Source: Planctomycetota bacterium (GTDB taxonomy: Bacteria; Planctomycetota; Planctomycetia; Pirellulales; PALSA-1355). From it: 64,000 nt of DNA. Every line of letters begins with the position of its first letter. Positions within the stretch are counted from its first letter, which is position 1. The stretch lies in NCBI GenBank assembly GCA_003389325.1, contig QQVE01000041.1, positions 1 to 64,000 on the forward strand, read 5' to 3'. Under the pieces are notes generated by a model. That model was not told the DNA's origin and did not search any database. It saw only the letters and a list, made by a program, of their open reading frames with translations. The position numbers were made by a program, and so were the translations under genes. Positions 55,706 through 64,000 of the stretch are shown one piece after another.

Positions 55706-56983
55706 ATGAGACGGTACCTTCGTCCTATCAAGTTGATCGCGCTGGCCGCGCTGGGCATCGTGGGCGTTTCGCTCATCTGGCTGGCCATGGCCGATGCGGC
55801 CGCGGACACGAAGCTGGAACAAGCCATCGCGAAGCTGAAGGAACAGGGGCAACCGACGTCGCTGGCCGACCTGGCCCGCAAGCCGGTGCCGCCGGACGAG
55901 AACGCGGCCACGTATCTGCGGCGGGCGGCTGCGGAGCTGGCGGCGATTGAGACGATCGTCGAAGCCGCCATCGACGAGCTCGACGAGTCGCAACGCACCG
56001 TCTACTACGCCACGATGGAGGCGCCCGAGAGCCTGCAGCAGGTGTTGCAGCGGGTGTTCGTGGAGCATGACGACGCGATCGAGTTGCTCGACGAGGCGGC
56101 CGCCCAGGATGCGTTCGACCCGCAACTCGACTACGACCAGTCGCCAACGGCATTTCTCGAAGACTATCTGCCGACGATGCAGCAAGTGCGGCGGCCCCTC
56201 CGGGTGTTGAACTATCGCGTGGCGATGCTGCTGACCGACGGCAAGCGCGAAGAGGCGCTCGATACATGCCTGACCATGTTCAAGCTCTGCCGGCATTTCG
56301 ACGAGCGGCCGCTGATGGTCGCCCATCTGGTGAGCATTGCCGTGCGGGGGGTGGCCGTGGCGGCCACGAACCAGGTGCTGCGCTCCGGGCCGCTGCCGGC
56401 TGCGGCCCACGATCGGCTCGAGACTGAGCTGGCACGGCAGGATCTCGATGCAGCCTACATGCATACCCTCAGCACGGAACGCGCGTACGGCATCGACACG
56501 TTCGGGGACCTGGACGCGCAGGTTCGCTTCCTGGGCGTGGCCGCCAACAAGGCCGATCTACAGGACTACATCAACCTTTTCAAAGGACTGATCGCCCGCG
56601 CCGACCAACCCAACCCTGAGGTGATCGAATGGATCGACTCGCAGCAGACGGGAGCATTGACCGGTCTGCTGCTGCCTGCGACCAAAGCCCTGCTATCGGC
56701 CAAAGCCCGAATGACCGCAAAACTCGGCAGCCTGCGAATCCTGAACGCGATCGCTCGCCGCAACCTGATGCCGGGCGACGAGACTCCCGCGCTGTCTGAG
56801 TTGGGGCTTCCGGTCGAGGTGCTGGTCGATCCTTACAACGGCAAGGAGATGCTCGTGCGTGGCGACGTGGTCGACGCGACCGTGTATGCCGTGGGCAGCA
56901 ACCTCAAGGACGACGGCGGCCGGGTCAATGAGATGGACGATGGCGAATTCCTCGACGTTGGACTGGGCCCGAGGAACGATTGA
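55706..56983 (+). CDS. Anchored protein of unknown function, paralogue 2 (ECF operon)
   Basis: 425 aa. Same layout as paralogue 1: signal anchor (LIALAALGIVGVSLIWLAM), LADLARKPVPPDENAATYLR, a helical body and the end VDPYNGKEMLVRGDVVDATV with LKDDGG. It starts 33 bases after paralogue 1. The two arose by tandem duplication and have diverged substantially. Function unknown. Confidence 0.7.
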   Translation: MRRYLRPIKLIALAALGIVGVSLIWLAMADAAADTKLEQAIAKLKEQGQPTSLADLARKPVPPDENAATYLRRAAAELAAIETIVEAAIDELDESQRTVYYATMEAPESLQQVLQRVFVEHDDAIELLDEAAAQDAFDPQLDYDQSPTAFLEDYLPTMQQVRRPLRVLNYRVAMLLTDGKREEALDTCLTMFKLCRHFDERPLMVAHLVSIAVRGVAVAATNQVLRSGPLPAAAHDRLETELARQDLDAAYMHTLSTERAYGIDTFGDLDAQVRFLGVAANKADLQDYINLFKGLIARADQPNPEVIEWIDSQQTGALTGLLLPATKALLSAKARMTAKLGSLRILNAIARRNLMPGDETPALSELGLPVEVLVDPYNGKEMLVRGDVVDATVYAVGSNLKDDGGRVNEMDDGEFLDVGLGPRND

Positions 56984-57011
56984 TCGCGCGGAGATGGCTG
57001 GGCGTTTCCTA

Positions 57012-58031
<1,020 letters not shown>

Positions 58032-58203
58032 GAAAGCGCGAGGGATTGAGGTTGGCGGGGGAGCCGCCCGGCGGAATGATAGAATAGACTCGCCGGGCAG
58101 TCTCGCTAGTCTAGCTACCCAAGGTTAGCTTGGAAACCATGCGGCGGCCGAAGCGGAAATCGGCCCTGCGCTCGGGAAATACCGCCTTTCTTCCGTCACG
58201 ATC

Positions 58204-60372
58204 GTGCGCACCAAAGCCTCCCCGGACAACACGACCGACGCCGCCGGCCCGGCTCGACATCCTGGCGATGGGATGCTCACGCTGGCTTGCGTGGGACTGC
58301 TGGGTTACGTCGCCGTGTTCTTCTACGCGCCGCTGGCCAGCTCGGGAAAGGCCGAGCGGGGGGAATTCCTGTGGACCTCGATTCTCAGGCCCGATGACTT
58401 GGTGCGCGCATGGATCGCGGGCGCCACATGGCAGGGCATCGTTGATCGCGCGGTGATCGCGGCGGTTGCCGCTGGCATCTTTGCCGTGGTGATGGCCGCC
58501 GGTTGGACGTGCTTGCGGCTGCTGCGCGTCGATCGCGTGGTGACGCGTGCGGAAATGTTCGTCTTCTCGGCCGGCGTGGGCATGAACCTGGTATCGCTGG
58601 CGACGCTGTTGCTGGGACTGGCCGGTTGGCTGAACCGCGGCGCGTTTCTTGCCGTCGGCATCGTTCCCTGCATCGTGGCCGGTGCGATCTACTTCCGCCG
58701 GGGCTGCAAGTCAGGCACCTGCCAGATCGCCATCGAGCAGAAGCGTACCGAGGGTCCCTGGGCGTGGCGGCCGCGTTGGCTCTGGCTGATCGCGCCGTTC
58801 TCTGCGGCGATCCTGCTTTCCAGCATGTTGCCCCCGCTCGACTTCGACGTGCTGGAGTACCACCTGCAAGCCCCCAAAGAGTTCTTTCAGGCGGGTCATA
58901 TCACGTTTCTGCCGCACAACGTGTACGCGAACATGCCGCTGGGGAGCGAAATGCTGGCGCTCACGGCGATGGTCACGCTGGACGACTGGTGGTTCGGAGC
59001 CCTGGTCGGCAAGCTGCTGATCGGCCTGTTCGCGCCGCTGACGGCGATTGCGCTTTACTCGGCCGGATCGCGCTTTGCCTCTCCCGCCGCCGGCGTGATT
59101 GCGGCGCTGGTCTATATCTCCATCCCCTGGGTCACGCTGGTATCGGCTTCAGGTCTGATTGACGGCACGCTGGCGTTCTACCTGTTCGCGGCGTTTCTGG
59201 CCGTGCTCATCTGGCAGTCCAATAACACGGCGGGGGCCGCGCCGGCAGAAGACGTCGTCGGCACGCGGGGACTGCTGGCCGTGTCAGGCTTTCTGGCCGG
59301 AGCATCGCTGGCGACCAAGTACCCGGGCCTAGTCTATTGCGTGTTGCCGCTGGCGGCCTATGTGGTCTTCGCGTCATGGAAGCTCAACCATCCTCCAAAG
59401 GATGCCTTCCGCCGACTCATTGCTCCCTTGGGCGTGTTTCTGCTGGCCGCCGCGCTGGCGTGCGGGCCGTGGTTGCTTAAGAATGCCGTGCTGAGTGGCA
59501 ACCCGACCTATCCCCTGCTCTACAGCGTGTTCGACGGCGCGACGCGTACCGACGCCAAGGACGCTCAATGGCGGCAGGCCCACCGGCCGCCGAACTATGC
59601 CGCGGGCGATCTAGCGCGTCGGGTGTGGGATACGACCGTCGCCGGTGCCTGGCTGAGTCCGCTGGTCGTGCCGCTGGCGGCGCTGGCGTTCGTGGGGCCG
59701 CGCACGCGGCGGCTGGCCCTGCTCGTCGGCGGCTATGTCGTCTTCGTGTTTGCGGCCTGGTGGCTGTTGACGCACCGCATCGATCGCTTTCTGGTTCCGT
59801 TGTGGCCGCTGGCGGCGCTCTTGGCCGGAATAGGAGCCACGTGGACCACGCATCGCGTCTGGCGCCGATCGCTGTTGGCGCTGTTGACCCTGGGCCTGGT
59901 GTACGACTTCGCCCTGATCTCAGGCGGGCCGGTGGCCGACCACCACTACTTGACCGATCTTCGCGCCACACGCACGGATCCGTCGCGCATCGTCGATCCC
60001 TGGCACCTGTACTTCAACGCCCATCGCGACGAAGTGGGGCATCTTTTGCTGGTGGGCGATGCCGAGCCGTTCAATCTCGCGATGCCGACGACGTACAACA
60101 CCGTGTTCGACACGAACATCTTCGAACAGTTGGCCCGCGACAAGTCGCCCGAGCAAGTGCGCCAGGCGCTCGAGGATCGCGGCATCACGCACATCTACGT
60201 CGACTGGCCCGAGATCGAGCGCTATCGCCAGCCGGGCAACTACGGCATTACCGACTTCTTGCAGAGGGACTTATTCGACGCGCTAGTCAAGGCAGGCGTC
60301 CTGGAGCGTCTACCAGACCTGGGAAAGCACCCGGGCAAGGGCTTCCGCGTCGTCGACGAGCCATCGTCCTAG
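58204..60372 (+). CDS. GT39-like multi-spanning glycosyltransferase
   Basis: 722 aa. About 11-13 transmembrane helices lie between residues 25 and 585, followed by an extracytoplasmic C-terminal domain with a VDWPEIERY segment. The first loop motif DFDVLEYHLQAPKEFF supplies the acidic pair typical of PMT/ArnT-like (GT-C) enzymes, which use polyprenyl-phosphate sugars. The GTG at 58204 is the longest frame; ATG at 58273 is an alternative that shortens the N-terminus by 23 residues. The acceptor is unknown. Confidence 0.8.
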   Translation: MRTKASPDNTTDAAGPARHPGDGMLTLACVGLLGYVAVFFYAPLASSGKAERGEFLWTSILRPDDLVRAWIAGATWQGIVDRAVIAAVAAGIFAVVMAAGWTCLRLLRVDRVVTRAEMFVFSAGVGMNLVSLATLLLGLAGWLNRGAFLAVGIVPCIVAGAIYFRRGCKSGTCQIAIEQKRTEGPWAWRPRWLWLIAPFSAAILLSSMLPPLDFDVLEYHLQAPKEFFQAGHITFLPHNVYANMPLGSEMLALTAMVTLDDWWFGALVGKLLIGLFAPLTAIALYSAGSRFASPAAGVIAALVYISIPWVTLVSASGLIDGTLAFYLFAAFLAVLIWQSNNTAGAAPAEDVVGTRGLLAVSGFLAGASLATKYPGLVYCVLPLAAYVVFASWKLNHPPKDAFRRLIAPLGVFLLAAALACGPWLLKNAVLSGNPTYPLLYSVFDGATRTDAKDAQWRQAHRPPNYAAGDLARRVWDTTVAGAWLSPLVVPLAALAFVGPRTRRLALLVGGYVVFVFAAWWLLTHRIDRFLVPLWPLAALLAGIGATWTTHRVWRRSLLALLTLGLVYDFALISGGPVADHHYLTDLRATRTDPSRIVDPWHLYFNAHRDEVGHLLLVGDAEPFNLAMPTTYNTVFDTNIFEQLARDKSPEQVRQALEDRGITHIYVDWPEIERYRQPGNYGITDFLQRDLFDALVKAGVLERLPDLGKHPGKGFRVVDEPSS

Positions 60373-60519
60373 CGGGTGCCCCGCTCACCTTCCGGTGTGT
60401 GCTAGCACCGCTGACCGATCTTGCTCGCGCAGCGAGCATGGCTTAGATTGTTGCTCCCGGCGGATTTGCCGGACCTGGCGAGTCAGGGAAGATTCGCAGC
60501 ACGGAGGCATCTACACAAA

Positions 60520-62646
60520 ATGAGTATCAACCCGCACGCGCGCGTTGCCTCTTCTCAAAACGGGCATGCCGGAGGGCATCTCTCCAACGGTTCCTACGAG
60601 CAGCTATCTGCCCGGACCAAGCGGGCGGTCGAGCGCACCTGTGCCTGGTTTCTCGACCAGCAGCAGCCCGACGGTCACTGGGTGGCCGAGCTCGAGGGCG
60701 ACACCATCCTGGAGAGCGAATACATTCTGTTGCTGGCGTTCCTGGGCCGTCACGACGAGCCGGTTTCGCACAAGGCCGCGCGGTACATCCTCGATAGCCA
60801 ACTCGAGGACGGCGGCTGGAACTGCTATCCCGGCGGTCCGATCGACATCAGCGTCAGCGTCAAAGCCTATTTCGCGCTGAAGCTCACCGGTCACGACCCC
60901 AGCAGCGAGCCCCTGCAGCGGGCCCGGGGGGCGATTCTGGCTCACGGCGGCGCCGACGCGGTGAATAGCTTCACCCGGTTTTATCTGGCGCTGTTGGGCC
61001 AAATCTCCTACGACCAGTGCCCGGCCGTGCCGCCCGAGGCGATGCTGCTGCCCGGCTGGTTTCCGGTGAACCTCTACCGCATTAGCGCCTGGTCGCGCAC
61101 GATCGTAGTGCCGCTGTCGATCATTTCGGCCTGCCGCCCGGTGGCGAAGCTCGAACCGCGCCAGGGCATCTCGGAGCTGTTCATTCGCGCGCCGGAAGAC
61201 TGGCCGCCGCTGCGCTGCCCGGGCCAGAAAGGCGGTACCGGACTGCTGAGTTGGGACCGCTTCTTTCGCACCGTGGATCGCTGCGTGAAGTGGTTCGAGC
61301 GGCGCGGCTGGACGCCTCTACGAAGAAAGGCGCTGGCACGGGCCGAGCGCTGGGTCATCGATCGCTTTGCCGGCAGCGAGGGATTGGGGGCGATCTTTCC
61401 GCCGATAGTCTGGAGCATCGTCGCCCTGCGCTGCCTGGGCTACAGCGACGACAGCGTCGAAATGCAGTATTGCCTGGCCCATCTCGACGGCCTGGTGATC
61501 GAGGAGAACGACTCGGTACGACTGCAGCCGTGCAAGTCGCCGGTGTGGGACACGGCAATCACGCTGCGGGCGCTGGCGTCCGGCGGCATCAAGCCCGACC
61601 ATGCCGCCTCGCGGCGGGCCATCGATTGGCTGCTCGAGCGCGAAGTGGCGCGCCGCGGCGACTGGTCGGCCACCGTGCCGGCGGAGCCGGGCGGCTGGTG
61701 CTTCGAGTATGCCAACGAGTACTATCCCGACGTCGACGACACCTCCATGGTACTGATGGCGCTGGCCGATCAGTCGGCCCCCAAGTCGCAGCACGGTTCC
61801 GACTGGCACGTGGTCGAGCAGGCCACGTTCTCGAGCCTGGAAGACGCGCGGCGGCATATCGCCACGACCGATCGATTGGCCTCGGCCAGCAAGCGGGCGC
61901 TCGACTGGGTGATTGCGATGCAGAATCGCGACGGCGGTTGGGGAGCCTTTGACCGCAACAACGATCACGAGTTTCTGTGCCACGTGCCGTTTGCCGACCA
62001 CAATGCGATGATCGATCCCAGCACGCCCGACTTGACCGGCCGCGTGCTGGAAATGCTGGGCAAGCTGGGACGCCGGCAGGGCGATCCCGTGGTGACGCGG
62101 GCGCTAGCCTACATGCGGCAGACGCAGGAGGCCGAAGGAAGCTGGTTCGGCCGCTGGGGCGTCAACTACATCTACGGCACCTGGCAGGCGCTGGTCGGAC
62201 TGCAAGCGATCGGCTTGCCCAGCGATGACCCGGCCATGGTGCGCGGTGCCAATTGGCTGTTCAGCCACCAGCAGCCCAGCGGCGGCTGGGGCGAATCGCC
62301 CGATAGCTATGCCCAGCCCGAGCTTCGCGGCCAGGGCTCGACGACGGCCTCGCAAACGGCCTGGGCCATTCTGGGGCTCGTGGCCGCCGGCCATGCCGGC
62401 AGCAAGGCGGTGACGCGCGGCATCGAGTACCTGCTCAAGCGTCAACGGGCCGACGGCACCTGGCACGAGCCGGAGTTTACCGGCACGGGCTTTCCGCGGG
62501 TGTTCTACCTGCGCTACCACTACTATCCGATGTACTTCCCGCTGTTGGCCCTATCGCAATGGGCCGCGGCGGCCGATCCCCGGCGCACCGAGGAGGCGGC
62601 GCGGCAAGCCGCTTTCGGCCGCTGGGACATGGGCTTCGATTCGTAA
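60520..62646 (+). CDS. shc: Squalene-hopene cyclase
   Basis: 708 aa. The proton donor is DVDDT (404-408), with QW repeats along the sequence (QQPDGHWV, QLEDGGWN, QNRDGGWGAF, QPSGGWGE). Length and sequence fit true Shc enzymes that cyclise squalene to hopene. ATG at 60520 is preceded by ACGGAGG. It lies 40 bases upstream of hpnH, so both form the hopanoid operon. No squalene synthase (HpnC/D/E) is in the window. Confidence 0.95.
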   Translation: MSINPHARVASSQNGHAGGHLSNGSYEQLSARTKRAVERTCAWFLDQQQPDGHWVAELEGDTILESEYILLLAFLGRHDEPVSHKAARYILDSQLEDGGWNCYPGGPIDISVSVKAYFALKLTGHDPSSEPLQRARGAILAHGGADAVNSFTRFYLALLGQISYDQCPAVPPEAMLLPGWFPVNLYRISAWSRTIVVPLSIISACRPVAKLEPRQGISELFIRAPEDWPPLRCPGQKGGTGLLSWDRFFRTVDRCVKWFERRGWTPLRRKALARAERWVIDRFAGSEGLGAIFPPIVWSIVALRCLGYSDDSVEMQYCLAHLDGLVIEENDSVRLQPCKSPVWDTAITLRALASGGIKPDHAASRRAIDWLLEREVARRGDWSATVPAEPGGWCFEYANEYYPDVDDTSMVLMALADQSAPKSQHGSDWHVVEQATFSSLEDARRHIATTDRLASASKRALDWVIAMQNRDGGWGAFDRNNDHEFLCHVPFADHNAMIDPSTPDLTGRVLEMLGKLGRRQGDPVVTRALAYMRQTQEAEGSWFGRWGVNYIYGTWQALVGLQAIGLPSDDPAMVRGANWLFSHQQPSGGWGESPDSYAQPELRGQGSTTASQTAWAILGLVAAGHAGSKAVTRGIEYLLKRQRADGTWHEPEFTGTGFPRVFYLRYHYYPMYFPLLALSQWAAAADPRRTEEAARQAAFGRWDMGFDS

Positions 62647-62686
62647 ACCGGCGCACGCCGCCCTAGAACCAACCGGGAGAGCGTCG

Positions 62687-63706
62687 ATGCGGTTTCCGTT
62701 TTCGCTCACGCGTACGATGGCCACGTACCTGCTCAAGAAGAAGCTCTCCGGCGAGAAGCGCTTTCCGCTGGTGCTGATGCTCGAGCCTCTGCACGCCTGC
62801 AATCTCACCTGCACCGGCTGCGGGCGGATTCGCGAGTATGCCACGTCGATCAAGAGCCGCCTGAGCGTCGAGGAGTGCCTCGAGGCGGTCGACGAATGCG
62901 GCGCCCCGTGCGTGAGCATTTGCGGCGGCGAGCCGATGATCTATCCCGGCATCGAAGAGCTGGTGGCCAAGATCCTCGAGCGCAAGAAGCACATCTATCT
63001 ATGCACCAACGGCATGTTCACTCGCAAGAAGCTCGACGGCTTTCGGCCGACCGATCGCTTCTTCTGGAACGTGCACTTGGACGGCATGGAAGCCACGCAC
63101 GACATGGCCGTGGAGCGCGAGGGAGTGTTTGCCGAGGCCATCGAGGGCATCAAGGCCGCCAAGGCCGCGGGCTTTCTGGTTTGCACGAACACTACGATCT
63201 ACAAAGAGACCGACATGCACGAGATCGCCGTGCTGTTGTCGTATCTCACCGAGCTGGGCGTCGACGGGTTCATGATGTCGCCGGCCTATAGCTACGACGC
63301 CGTGCAGTCGACCAACCCACTGGGCGCGCAGCAGATCTTTCTCACGCGCGACGACATTCACCAGAAGTTTCGCGAAGCCAAGAAGCTGCTGGCCGGCTTC
63401 AAGCTCAACACCTCGCCGGTGTATCTGGAGTTCCTGCGCGGCGAGCGCGACTTGCGATGCGCGGCTTGGGCCAACCCGACGCGCAACGTTGCCGGCTGGA
63501 AAGGCCCCTGCTACCTGATCACCGACAAGCATCACGAGTCGTTCGACGATCTGGTCGAGAAGACCGATTGGGACAAGCTCGGCCGCGGCAACGATCCCCG
63601 CTGCGAGCACTGCATGGTCCACTGCGGCTTCGAGCCGGCTGCCGTGCTGGGCGTCAACCGCCGCCTCGGCGACACGCTCAAGATGGCCCTCTGGCAGTTG
63701 GCCTGA
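62687..63706 (+). CDS. hpnH: Adenosyl-hopene transferase HpnH
   Basis: 339 aa. The radical SAM motif is CNLTCTGC (C38, C42, C45), with LVLMLEPLHACN and RLSVEECLEAVDECGAP at the start, as in HpnH. The GGEPMIYPGIEE motif follows. HpnH joins adenosine to hopene, the first step of hopanoid side-chain extension (family knowledge). Preceded by GGGAGAG; co-operonic with shc. Confidence 0.95.
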   Translation: MRFPFSLTRTMATYLLKKKLSGEKRFPLVLMLEPLHACNLTCTGCGRIREYATSIKSRLSVEECLEAVDECGAPCVSICGGEPMIYPGIEELVAKILERKKHIYLCTNGMFTRKKLDGFRPTDRFFWNVHLDGMEATHDMAVEREGVFAEAIEGIKAAKAAGFLVCTNTTIYKETDMHEIAVLLSYLTELGVDGFMMSPAYSYDAVQSTNPLGAQQIFLTRDDIHQKFREAKKLLAGFKLNTSPVYLEFLRGERDLRCAAWANPTRNVAGWKGPCYLITDKHHESFDDLVEKTDWDKLGRGNDPRCEHCMVHCGFEPAAVLGVNRRLGDTLKMALWQLA

Positions 63707-63729
63707 TCTGCGATTCGCTCCGAAGCAAA

Positions 63730-63810
63730 CACCAGCCCGAAGCGCCAGCGAGGGTTTCTCGCTTTCTTGATCGACCGTGAAACGACCCTCGCTTGCGCTT
63801 CGGGCTGGTG
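63730..63810. repeat. 26-bp inverted repeat downstream of hpnH
   Basis: Arms at 63730-63755 and 63785-63810 differ at one position, with a 29-base spacer. It begins 24 bases after the hpnH stop. It resembles planctomycete REP-type elements and may also act as a terminator, but no T-tract follows. Confidence 0.75.
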
Positions 63811-63855
63811 GGTAGAATGGATGCGTGCGCGTTGTTCATTCCCACTCGGTCTCCC

Positions 63856-64000
63856 ATGTGGCAACCCCTGCTACGCAACTGGCTGCTCGGACAAGCGCAG
63901 CAGCGCATGCGCGAAGCGGCGGCGCAGGCCGCGAACCAGGCCGCCGATGATGCGAAATCGGCCGAAGAGCAAGGCCCGGGGGAGGACGCTCCGCGGCCGG
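63856..64000 (+). CDS. N-terminal part of a hypothetical protein, cut by the window end
   Basis: An open frame of 48 codons runs from ATG 63856 to the end: MWQPLLRNWLLGQAQQRMRE, followed by an Ala/Gln/Asp/Glu-rich stretch. The gene continues beyond the window. No function can be given. Confidence 0.5.
   Translation, partial: MWQPLLRNWLLGQAQQRMREAAAQAANQAADDAKSAEEQGPGEDAPRP

Overview
The window is high-GC DNA with the look of a Planctomycetes chromosome (Pirellula-like; this assignment is an inference from gene content). Pointers are a DUF116-polyprenyl synthase fusion, two squalene-hopene-type cyclases, tyrosine-rich secreted repeat proteins, many short palindromic intergenic repeats, PQQ-like propeller lipoproteins and an ECF sigma module driving large anchored proteins. 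Most of the sequence is coding. I see no rRNA, tRNA, CRISPR array, prophage or intact insertion sequence.

Layout. 0.2-12.1 kb: a GNAT/proline-dehydrogenase-like fusion, a BON protein, a STAS protein, tpx, alaS, an HtrA-type protease, recA, thpR, a glyoxalase-fold protein and a PfkB kinase. 12.4-19.4 kb: a large redoxin/cytochrome/copper-monooxygenase-like protein, then a sugar-phosphate operon (PPi-type phosphofructokinase, HAD phosphatase, gnd, SDR). 19.6-20.4 kb: a degenerate two-gene HEPN module between repeats. 20.4-26.5 kb: a terpenoid-type cluster (chorismate-lyase-like protein, DUF116-polyprenyl synthase, class II terpene cyclase, divergent radical SAM enzyme). 26.5-27.8 kb: small membrane and DUF2089-type genes.

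27.9-37.2 kb, all on the minus strand: an acid-reduction set (LuxE-like ligase, aldehyde dehydrogenase-fold reductase, iron alcohol dehydrogenase, PQQ-propeller lipoprotein) followed by a tightly coupled trio (HemN-like radical SAM enzyme, GcvH-like lipoyl-carrier protein, ferredoxin). 37.4-41.8 kb: two conserved hypotheticals, a SNF2 helicase, a DUF2585 membrane protein and a PHA-granule-region protein, with three inverted-repeat elements. 42.1-46.3 kb: glyoxylate shunt (aceA, aceB) with a divergent LysR regulator. 46.3-49.6 kb: a metallo-beta-lactamase-fold hydrolase, a DUF433/DUF5615 toxin-antitoxin-like pair, and mnmG. 49.6-52.1 kb: a promoter with a 230-nt structured leader, an HTH-REC regulator and a histidine kinase. 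52.3-57.0 kb: two YYAPS-repeat secreted proteins, then an ECF sigma factor, a small membrane protein and two tandem paralogues. 57.0-64.0 kb: a DapA-family aldolase, a GT39-like membrane protein, and the canonical hopanoid pair shc-hpnH.

The best candidates for undescribed biology are (i) the second cyclase/radical-SAM cluster at 20.4-26.5 kb, which parallels shc-hpnH at 60.5-63.7 kb, (ii) the radical SAM/H-protein/ferredoxin trio beside the acid-reduction operon, and (iii) the structured leader ahead of the HTH-REC regulator. All calls rest on reading the sequence; no database search was run.
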